Below, piece by piece: positions 31,980-38,643 of a stretch of DNA of 38,643 bases. The notes beneath the pieces are model-generated. The model was given only the letters and a program-made list of their open reading frames with translations, had not been told where the DNA came from and ran no database searches. This DNA comes from UBA1227 sp045599345 (lineage in GTDB: Bacteria; Bacillota; Clostridia; Oscillospirales; Acutalibacteraceae): assembly GCA_045599345.1 (NCBI GenBank), contig JAZRVV010000030.1, positions 1 to 38,643 of the forward strand. The letters run 5' to 3'. The position numbers and the translations under genes were made by a program. The stretch's first letter is position 1. Each line of letters starts with the position of its first letter.

Positions 31980-33209
31980 TTACTTATTCTGTGCATCCAT
32001 CATTGCCTTAACCTTGATTGGAAGGCCGAAGAGGTTGATAAATCCAGCTGAATCAGCCTGGTTGTATACCTCATCCTCATCGAATGTTGCGAAATCTGGG
32101 TTGTAAAGTGAGTAAGGTGATGTAACTCCTGCGTTAATCATGTTGCCCTTATAGAGCTTGAGTTTAACGGTACCTGTGCATGTCTCTGTAGCCTTATCAA
32201 AGAAAGCTGAAAGAGACTCACGGAGTGGTGAATACCACTGGCCGTTATATACTGTCTCACCAAATGTGATAGCGAGCTTCTGCATCTCGTGTGCTGTGTA
32301 CTTGTCAAGGCAGATTGTCTTGAGTACGTCGAGAGCCTTGTAAAGGATTGTTCCACCAGGAGTCTCGTATACACCACGGCTCTTCATACCAACAAGTCTG
32401 TTTTCAACTACGTCAAGAAGACCAATACCGTTCTTACCGCCGATTTCGTTGAGGGCCAAGATGATTTCCTGCATTGACATCTTTTTACCGTCAAGTGCTA
32501 CTGGCTTGCCAGCCTCGAAATCAAGTGTGATGTATGTTGCCTCATCAGGAGCCTTGAGTGGAGAAACACCAAGCTCAAGGAAGCCTTCCTTTTCAAACTG
32601 TGGCTCGTTTGCAGGGTCCTCAAGGTCGAGACCCTCGTGGCTTAAGTGCCAGAGGTTCTTGTCCTTTGAATAGTTTGTTTCTCTGTTTATCTTGAGAGGT
32701 ACATTGTGTGCCTCAGCATATTCGATTTCTTCTTCTCTTGACTTGATTGACCACTCTCTCCAAGGAGCGATGATCTTCATATCAGGAGCGAATGCCTTAA
32801 TTGTAAGTTCAAAACGAACCTGGTCATTGCCCTTACCTGTGCAACCGTGGCAGATTGCGTCAGCGCCTTCTGCCTTAGCGATTTCTACAAGTCTCTTGGC
32901 AATCAAAGGTCTAGCGAAAGATGTACCAAGGAGGTATCCTTCATACTTTGCACCAGCCTTAAGGCAAGGAAGAATGAATTCGTCGCAAAGTTCATCAGTC
33001 AAGTCCTCAATATAGAGTTTTGAAGCGCCTGTCTTGAGAGCTTTCTCCTCAAGACCTTCAAGTTCGTCAGCCTGGCCAACGTTACCAGAAACTGCGATAA
33101 CTTCGCAGTTGTTGTAGTTTTCCTTGAGCCAAGGAATGATGATTGATGTGTCGAGTCCGCCTGAATATGCAAGAACTACTTTTTTGATTTGTGATTTGTC
33201 GAGTGCCAT
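31980..33209 (-). CDS. argG: Argininosuccinate synthase
   Basis: A 409-residue ATP-dependent ligase joining citrulline and aspartate. The PP-loop is VVLAYSGGLDTS, and GCTGKGNDQVRFE and KIIAPWREW are conserved. The start ATG 33209 has GAGG about 8-10 nt upstream; upstream in-frame ATGs lie in the leader and promoter region. It precedes argH. The promoter is flanked by ArgR-like palindromes, so the operon is probably repressed when arginine is present. Confidence 0.97.
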   Translation of the reverse strand: MALDKSQIKKVVLAYSGGLDTSIIIPWLKENYNNCEVIAVSGNVGQADELEGLEEKALKTGASKLYIEDLTDELCDEFILPCLKAGAKYEGYLLGTSFARPLIAKRLVEIAKAEGADAICHGCTGKGNDQVRFELTIKAFAPDMKIIAPWREWSIKSREEEIEYAEAHNVPLKINRETNYSKDKNLWHLSHEGLDLEDPANEPQFEKEGFLELGVSPLKAPDEATYITLDFEAGKPVALDGKKMSMQEIILALNEIGGKNGIGLLDVVENRLVGMKSRGVYETPGGTILYKALDVLKTICLDKYTAHEMQKLAITFGETVYNGQWYSPLRESLSAFFDKATETCTGTVKLKLYKGNMINAGVTSPYSLYNPDFATFDEDEVYNQADSAGFINLFGLPIKVKAMMDAQNK

Positions 33210-33255
33210 TGTTTTGTACCTCTTCTCATTAAATTGAAATAAATAAAGTATGCTT

Positions 33256-33284
33256 ATTATATTCACATGTTTGCATAAAGTCAA
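33256..33284 (-). promoter_or_regulatory. Promoter of argG-argH
   Basis: On the minus strand TTGACT (33284-33279), a 17-bp spacer and a consensus TATAAT (33261-33256). Confidence 0.85.
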
Positions 33285-33288
33285 GTGT

Positions 33289-33317
33289 TTTATGCAAAAT
33301 TTTTGCATAAATATTCA
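33289..33317. promoter_or_regulatory. ARG-box-like palindromes upstream of argG
   Basis: Arms TTATGCAAAA and TTTTGCATAA surround a central T (33290-33310), and the outer flanks extend the symmetry to 23 bp. Overlapping it, TGCATAAATATTCA (33304-33317) differs from the ArgR consensus half-sites TGAATA/TATTCA by one base. A third TTTGCATAAA lies in the promoter spacer. Recognition by ArgR is inferred. Confidence 0.6.
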
Positions 33318-33409
33318 GTAGTGCTTTCAGGCTCAAAACGTGCTATACTACAAATGTATATTTATTTTTATATATTATTCTTTATTTATTAAAGGAGCAC
33401 AAAAATCAA

Positions 33410-36142
33410 ATGGGACTTATTAAATCTTTATTCGGAGATTATTCATCAAAGCAAGTCAAAAAGATGAATCCTATAAAAGACAAAGTGTTGGCCCTTGAGG
33501 AACAGTATCGCGCAATGAGCGATGAGGAACTCAAGGCAGTAACTCCTGCACTCAAGGAACGTCTTGCCGCTGGCGAAACACTCGATGATATACTTCCTGA
33601 GGCATTTGCTGCCTGCGTAGAAGCATCTGACCGTGTACTTGGCATGCGCCACTATCCAGTGCAGATTCTTGGTGGTATCATCCTCCACAACGGTGGTATC
33701 TCAGAGATGAAGACCGGTGAAGGTAAAACCCTTGTTGCAACACTTCCAGCATACCTAAACGCTCTTGCTGGCAACGGCGTTCACATCGTAACCGTTAACG
33801 ATTACCTTGCACGTCGTGACTCAGAGTGGATGGGCAAGGTTTATCGTTTCCTTGGTCTCTCCGTTGGCCTTATCGTTAACGGTCTTGATACAGAGGAACG
33901 CCGTGAGGCATATAATGCCGATATCACTTATGGTACAAACAACGAATTTGGTTTTGACTACCTTCGTGACAACATGGTGTCTTACAAGAAGGACAAGGTT
34001 CAGAGGAAGCCATTCTATGCAATCGTCGATGAGGTCGACTCAATCCTTATCGATGAGGCTCGTACACCACTTATCATTTCTGGTATGGGCACAGAGTCAA
34101 CAGAACTCTACAAACTTGCAAACAACTTCGTTAAGGGTCTTACAATGACCAAAATCAAGGAGCAAGACTCAAAGCAGGAATATGAGGATGCTGGCGACGG
34201 CGACTACATCGTAGATGAAAAAGCCAAGACAGCTACTCTTGCTCAGAGCGGTGTTGCCAAGGCTGAGCAATACTTTAATATCGAAAACCTTATGGATGCT
34301 GAGAACTCAACAATTCTCCACCATATCAACCAGGCTATCAAAGCTCATGGTGTAATGCATCGTGATATAGACTACGTTGTAAAAGACGGCGAAGTACTTA
34401 TCGTTGACGAATTCACAGGTCGTATTATGCTCGGCCGTCGTTACAACGAAGGTCTTCACCAGGCAATTGAGGCAAAGGAGAACGTAAACGTTCGCCGTGA
34501 GTCCAAGACTCTTGCTACAATCACCTTCCAGAATTACTTCCGTCTTTACGACAAGCTCGCTGGTATGACAGGTACAGCTATGACAGAGGCTGATGAGTTC
34601 TCTGAAATCTATGGCCTTTATCCAGTAGAGGTTCCAACAAACAAGCCAATGATCCGTATCGACAACCCAGACGTTGTCTACAAGACAGAGATTGCAAAAT
34701 TCAATGCAGTAATCGACCGCATTGTTGAATGCCATGAAAAGGGTCAGCCAGTACTTGTTGGTACAATCAACATCGAAAAGTCTGAGCGACTTTCTAAGAT
34801 GCTTAAAAAGCATGGCATCAAGCACGAAGTGCTCAATGCTAAAAACCACGAGCGCGAGGCTGAAATCATCGCGCAGGCTGGTAAGTTTGGTGCAGTTACA
34901 ATCGCAACAAACATGGCCGGGCGTGGTACCGATATTATGCTGGGTGGTAACCCAGAGTTCCTTGCAAAGGCAAAACTTCGTCAAAAGGGTTACTCAGACG
35001 AAGTAATTGCTGAAGCAACTGGCTTTGCAAGCACAGACGATGAGGAAATCCTCAGCGCACGTGCCGACTTTGCTGAGTTTGAAGCACAGTTTAAGGATGA
35101 AATCAAGGACGAAGCTGAAAAGGTAAAGGCCGCAGGCGGTCTTTACATCGTCGGCACAGAGCGTCACGAAGCACGCCGAATCGACAACCAGCTCCGCGGA
35201 CGTTCAGGTCGTCAGGGCGACCCTGGTGAATCCCAGTTCTTCCTCTCAATGGAGGACGACCTCCTTCGTCTCTTCGGCGGTGACCGTATGTACAGAGTTA
35301 TGGAAACTCTCAACGTAGACGAGAACCTCCCAATCGAAGTTAAATTACTTTCAAATACAGTAGAATCAGCTCAGAAGAAACTCGAGTCGCAAAACTACGC
35401 TATTCGTAAGCACGTCCTCCAGTACGACGATGTTATGAACAAGCAGCGTGAGATTATCTATACTCAGCGTGACCAAGTTCTTGATGAGATGGATCTCCAA
35501 GAAAAGATTCTTTCAATGTACGACGAGACAGTTGATCAGAACATGTCTCTCTACTGTCCAAAGGACAGCGAGGACTCTTGGAACCTTGCTGGTCTTCGTG
35601 AATACTATCTCGGCTGGCTTCTCAACCCAGATGATGACCTCAAGAACAAGAGTGCAGATGAAATTTCACAGTTCCTTCTTGATCGTGGTCACGAGCTCTA
35701 TGCAAAGCGTGAGGAACAGTTCGGTTCAGAAATCATGCGTGACCTTGAGCGTATGATCCTACTTCGTAACGTTGATATGAACTGGATGGATCATATCGAT
35801 GCTATGGAAGAACTCAAGAAGGGCATAGGCCTTAGAGCATATGCTCAAAAGGACCCTGTTGTAATGTTTAAATTTGAGAGCTTTGATATCTTTGATGATA
35901 TGACAGCTACAATCCGCGAAAACACAGTTCGCCAGCTCTTTACAGTTCGAGTTCAAAAGAACGAAGAAGTAAAGCGTGAGCAAGTAGCAAAAGTTACTGG
36001 CACAAGCGGTGGCGACGGTACTGATGCAAAGCGCCCAGTAGTAAGAAAGGGCGAAAAAGTGGGTCCTAACGATCCATGTCCATGTGGTTCTGGTAAGAAG
36101 TACAAGAAATGTTGCATGCTTAAAGAAAATGCGGAGAACTAA
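33410..36142 (+). CDS. secA: Preprotein translocase ATPase SecA
   Basis: A 910-residue motor protein that drives secretion through SecYEG. Walker A is in GISEMKTGEGKTLVA near residue 100, DEVDSILIDEARTPLIIS is the DEAD-type motif, TNMAGRGTDIMLGG and QLRGRSGRQGDPGES are in the second ATPase domain, and the C-terminal zinc motif CPCGSGKKYKKCC is complete. AAGGAG precedes the ATG by about 12 nt. Two GGDEF genes follow after 3 nt, a linkage that is not usual for secA. Confidence 0.97.
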   Translation: MGLIKSLFGDYSSKQVKKMNPIKDKVLALEEQYRAMSDEELKAVTPALKERLAAGETLDDILPEAFAACVEASDRVLGMRHYPVQILGGIILHNGGISEMKTGEGKTLVATLPAYLNALAGNGVHIVTVNDYLARRDSEWMGKVYRFLGLSVGLIVNGLDTEERREAYNADITYGTNNEFGFDYLRDNMVSYKKDKVQRKPFYAIVDEVDSILIDEARTPLIISGMGTESTELYKLANNFVKGLTMTKIKEQDSKQEYEDAGDGDYIVDEKAKTATLAQSGVAKAEQYFNIENLMDAENSTILHHINQAIKAHGVMHRDIDYVVKDGEVLIVDEFTGRIMLGRRYNEGLHQAIEAKENVNVRRESKTLATITFQNYFRLYDKLAGMTGTAMTEADEFSEIYGLYPVEVPTNKPMIRIDNPDVVYKTEIAKFNAVIDRIVECHEKGQPVLVGTINIEKSERLSKMLKKHGIKHEVLNAKNHEREAEIIAQAGKFGAVTIATNMAGRGTDIMLGGNPEFLAKAKLRQKGYSDEVIAEATGFASTDDEEILSARADFAEFEAQFKDEIKDEAEKVKAAGGLYIVGTERHEARRIDNQLRGRSGRQGDPGESQFFLSMEDDLLRLFGGDRMYRVMETLNVDENLPIEVKLLSNTVESAQKKLESQNYAIRKHVLQYDDVMNKQREIIYTQRDQVLDEMDLQEKILSMYDETVDQNMSLYCPKDSEDSWNLAGLREYYLGWLLNPDDDLKNKSADEISQFLLDRGHELYAKREEQFGSEIMRDLERMILLRNVDMNWMDHIDAMEELKKGIGLRAYAQKDPVVMFKFESFDIFDDMTATIRENTVRQLFTVRVQKNEEVKREQVAKVTGTSGGDGTDAKRPVVRKGEKVGPNDPCPCGSGKKYKKCCMLKENAEN

Positions 36143-36145
36143 TCT

Positions 36146-37273
36146 ATGGGAAAATATTCAAGCGACTTAAAAGGTGCGTTTGGTAACCAGTTACCTATCC
36201 GAGAACGATTCTTTAATATCATCTTCTCGGCAGCGGTACTTATCGGTATCACTGGCGTAATTGCCTGCATTACTCTTGGCTCATCAAGACAGGCAATTAT
36301 GGTATCTGCTGCCATGACGCTCGCCTTTCCTCTTTTGGCCTACATAGGCATTAGGGCAAAACACCAGACAAGGATTATCTATTTCGCTTTGCTAATAGTT
36401 AATTTCCTTATCTTTCCTGCCCTCTACCTGTCTGGTGGTGCAATCAATTGCGGCATCCCGTCATACTTTGTCATAGGACTCGCCCTCACCCTGTTTTTAA
36501 CAACAGGTGTTCCTGGCATCATCCTTGCAAGTGTTGAGTCCCTTTGGTATGCCTTTATCTTCTTTGCATCATGGTATTGGCCTTCTATCTGTATCGATGT
36601 TCCAGCCTTTTCAAGGGAAAACGGCGTCAAGAACTTTATGTTCCAAGCCATCACATCAAATACATTGATGGTTTGCATCGCTATAGGTATACTTGCCAAA
36701 ATCATATTCCACCTCTATCAGCGTGAGGCCAAGATTGTCGGTGAGACAATCGTAGAAGTTGAGCGTCAGTCAATCATCGACCCGCTCACAACGGTATATA
36801 ACCGCAGGCATATGTACTCATATCTCACCACTCAAGTTGAAAAAGCCAAAGAGACAAATGGAGACCTCTCCGTAGTCCTCTTTGACATAGATCATTTCAA
36901 AATGCTCAACGACACCTATGGTCACCTTGTTGGAGATGCGGCGCTCAAGGCTCTCGCATCAATAATAAAGAGAGCATGCAAGGATGACGAAATCGTTGCA
37001 CGATATGGCGGCGAGGAGTTCCTTCTCGTCCTCCCTGGTTCCAATCACAAAATGGCAATTGGACGCGCAGAGGAGATTCGCCGCTGCCTTGAACTGTCAC
37101 AACTTGCACCAGAGCTTCCGGCCGACAAGCCTGTGACAATCAGCGGCGGTGTCTGCACATTCCACGGCATTGAAAACGAGGAACTCCTCGTTGCCAAAGC
37201 CGATGAGCGCCTCTACAAAGCAAAACAAGCTGGTCGCAACCAGATTGTTGGAGAGGAGGTCGACCTCATATGA
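36146..37273 (+). CDS. Membrane diguanylate cyclase (GGDEF), first of a pair
   Basis: A 375-residue protein. About six membrane segments (residues 20-200) include the motif YLSGGAINCGIPSYF, repeated in similar form in the next gene. The catalytic GGDEF domain has GGEEF at 288-292 and FDIDHFKMLNDTYGHLVGD; all catalytic residues seem intact. The position of the inhibitory site, usually RxxD, reads KDDE, so product inhibition is probably weak or lost. It makes cyclic di-GMP. It starts 3 nt after secA and overlaps the next gene by 4 nt. Confidence 0.93.
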   Translation: MGKYSSDLKGAFGNQLPIRERFFNIIFSAAVLIGITGVIACITLGSSRQAIMVSAAMTLAFPLLAYIGIRAKHQTRIIYFALLIVNFLIFPALYLSGGAINCGIPSYFVIGLALTLFLTTGVPGIILASVESLWYAFIFFASWYWPSICIDVPAFSRENGVKNFMFQAITSNTLMVCIAIGILAKIIFHLYQREAKIVGETIVEVERQSIIDPLTTVYNRRHMYSYLTTQVEKAKETNGDLSVVLFDIDHFKMLNDTYGHLVGDAALKALASIIKRACKDDEIVARYGGEEFLLVLPGSNHKMAIGRAEEIRRCLELSQLAPELPADKPVTISGGVCTFHGIENEELLVAKADERLYKAKQAGRNQIVGEEVDLI

Positions 37274-38475
37274 GTTCTATTAGAGATTTCTTTAAAGGAA
37301 CTGGTATAGAAGACGCCCTCTTAAAAAAGGAATTCTTCTCACTCATCCTTTCGTCCTCTCTCTTTACTGCTACTGCATTCCTTATTGAAGCATTAATTTT
37401 CAGAAAACACATTTTCTGTGTTGCACTCTATATTGCAATGATTGCCTTCCTTTCAATCCTTGAATTCGCAGGCAAAAAAGATGATTCTTCATCAATGCAA
37501 AAGAAACGTTATATCTCCTACAGTATACTTATGGGATGTATCTTTCTCCCAGGAGTATATCTTGCAGGTGGCGGTATTGCCAGTGGCGTTCCTCTTTTCT
37601 TTATCATGGTCGGAGTATTCATCCTCCTTCTCCTTGATAATGCTTTAATGTTAACCATCTTTATAGTAATGGTCGCTGCTGCTGGAACTGTTTACATAAT
37701 AGATTTCCAGAACACCGAACTCATTACTGGATTTACAAACCTTGGAGATAAGACATATCTCGACATAGGTATTTCAACAATTATAGTTGGTCTTTCAATC
37801 GGCTTCTTCCTCCGTCAACTCACCAAATTCTTTGATGAGAACCAAGAGAAAGCGAACGACTTGCTTGGCCGAATTGAAAATGCAGCAACCAAGGATCCTC
37901 TTTCAGGTGCATTCAACCGTAGGTACCTTATGGAATACCTTGATAAATGCATCAAACAAGTTGAGGATGAACAACTTAAAACATTCTCACTTTTAATGTT
38001 TGATATTGACCACTTTAAAAAGATTAATGATACATACGGTCACCTTGCCGGTGACGACTGTATCAAGAACCTTGTTTTAATCCTCAAAAGCTCACTTCGT
38101 GATGTTGACGTTGTCACTCGCTACGGCGGTGAAGAGTTCATCTGCGTTTTACCAACCGCAGAAGACACACCTGCATTCCGCCGCGCAGAGCAAATTCGTG
38201 TCGCTGTCGAGAACACTCAGCTTTCAGCTGACATCGACAAGACCATCACCGTTAGTGGTGGCGTATTCATGTACAAGCCTGGAATGCGCCCAGAGGAGCT
38301 TATAGAGGCTGTTGACCACAACCTCTACCTTGCTAAGGAAGGTGGCAGAAACCAGATTGTATGGCACGACGGAGGCATTCCTCCGCTTGTATACGCCGCA
38401 TACAGCGGTGATGTACTTGAGCCAGTTCAAAACTCTGGTCGTCGTTTCACCGACGCCTCAGCAACAAAGTTCTAA
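37270..38475 (+). CDS. Membrane diguanylate cyclase (GGDEF), second of a pair
   Basis: A 401-residue protein built like the previous one: about six membrane segments with YLAGGGIASGVPLFF, then a GGDEF domain with GGEEF at 286-290 and FDIDHFKKINDTYGHLAGD. Here the inhibitory I-site RDVD is intact nine residues before GGEEF, in contrast to the first copy. The C-terminus extends about 30 residues past the domain. The start overlaps the first GGDEF stop (ATGA). The pair probably arose by duplication. A strong terminator follows. Confidence 0.93.
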   Translation: MSSIRDFFKGTGIEDALLKKEFFSLILSSSLFTATAFLIEALIFRKHIFCVALYIAMIAFLSILEFAGKKDDSSSMQKKRYISYSILMGCIFLPGVYLAGGGIASGVPLFFIMVGVFILLLLDNALMLTIFIVMVAAAGTVYIIDFQNTELITGFTNLGDKTYLDIGISTIIVGLSIGFFLRQLTKFFDENQEKANDLLGRIENAATKDPLSGAFNRRYLMEYLDKCIKQVEDEQLKTFSLLMFDIDHFKKINDTYGHLAGDDCIKNLVLILKSSLRDVDVVTRYGGEEFICVLPTAEDTPAFRRAEQIRVAVENTQLSADIDKTITVSGGVFMYKPGMRPEELIEAVDHNLYLAKEGGRNQIVWHDGGIPPLVYAAYSGDVLEPVQNSGRRFTDASATKF

Positions 38476-38489
38476 TCACACAAAACAAC

Positions 38490-38520
38490 AAGGCCCCGTG
38501 GAAATCCCACGGGGCCTTTT
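38490..38520 (+). terminator. Terminator of secA-GGDEF-GGDEF
   Basis: A 12-bp stem, AAGGCCCCGTGG (38490-38501) with CCACGGGGCCTT (38507-38518), 5-nt loop, then TT. The A/T flanks may also serve the convergent gene. Confidence 0.85.
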
Positions 38521-38542
38521 ACTATACAATCGTATTTAATTC

Positions 38543-38643
38543 TTATGCAAGGAATGCCTTGAGTTCATCATTACCTGTGATGAAGTTTCTACCAAATGCC
38601 AAAACGTTTTCTTTGTCTGACTCTGGTGGAAGTGTAGCCTCAC
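38543..38643 (-). CDS. C-terminal fragment of an unidentified gene
   Basis: The last 32 codons of a gene entering from the right edge, ending at TAA (38545-38543). The tail reads NVLAFGRNFITGNDELKAFLA. The sequence was not recognised as belonging to a family, and no other part is visible. The shared terminator at 38490-38520 could end it too. Confidence 0.6.
   Translation of the reverse strand, partial: EATLPPESDKENVLAFGRNFITGNDELKAFLA

Overview
The window looks like part of the chromosome of an anaerobic member of the Clostridia (Bacillota). Reasons: the scr/SRP RNA-dnaX-ebfC-recR order, the rpsF-ssb-rpsR operon, strong AGGAGG-type ribosome binding sites, sigma-A promoters (TTGACA/TATAAT, mostly 17-bp spacers), a zinc-type S18, and a ferredoxin-linked tungsten-type aldehyde oxidoreductase. 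The species cannot be fixed from this sequence. No insertion sequence, prophage, CRISPR array or rRNA was found.

Layout. 1-1310 (-): a TrpR/YerC-type regulator overlapping a truncated hisZ-like gene, with TrpR-operator-like sites in the promoter. 1378-3236 (-): an AT-rich accessory pair, a DUF4143 ATPase and a SWIM zinc-finger protein, behind a promoter with 23-bp tandem repeats. 3307-3382 (-): initiator tRNA-fMet with promoter and terminator. 3444-4270 (-): two small membrane-anchored proteins of unknown function. 4417-5963 (+): a two-gene ABC transporter. 6004-7462 (-): a second DUF4143 ATPase whose promoter carries four 32-33 bp repeats. 7473-12545 (-): a RING-like/DUF2628 membrane protein, pth and mfd. 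12655-14898 (+): prfB without the usual frameshift site, then rpsF-ssb-rpsR. 14944-19968 (-): rlmB, a 1029-residue protein resembling a catalytically degenerate P-type ATPase, and an FAD oxidoreductase. 20132-24040 (+): SRP RNA, dnaX, ebfC, recR, smpB and tmRNA, a genome-maintenance and ribosome-rescue block. 24140-25516 (+): a second FAD oxidoreductase. 25577-30528: a TetR regulator divergent from an operon of aldehyde:ferredoxin oxidoreductase, 2[4Fe-4S] ferredoxin, MoaD-like sulfur carrier and DUF362 protein. 30601-33209 (-): argG-argH with ArgR-type palindromes. 33410-38475 (+): secA followed immediately by two overlapping membrane GGDEF genes. 38543-38643 (-): the 3' end of an unidentified gene.

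The most distinctive accessory system is the AOR operon at 25.6-30.5 kb. It encodes a probable catalytic subunit, its electron carrier, a cofactor sulfur carrier and a DUF362 partner, beside a dedicated repressor and a perfect 20-bp palindrome. Its arginine codons are mainly CGA and AGA, whereas secA and other housekeeping genes here prefer CGT/CGC, so it may have been acquired; its substrate is unknown. Other leads are the degenerate P-type ATPase, the repeat arrays at both DUF4143 promoters, the LQAA ending of the tmRNA tag, and the paired GGDEF genes behind secA.

All coordinates and motifs were read by eye. No database search, folding or alignment program was run.
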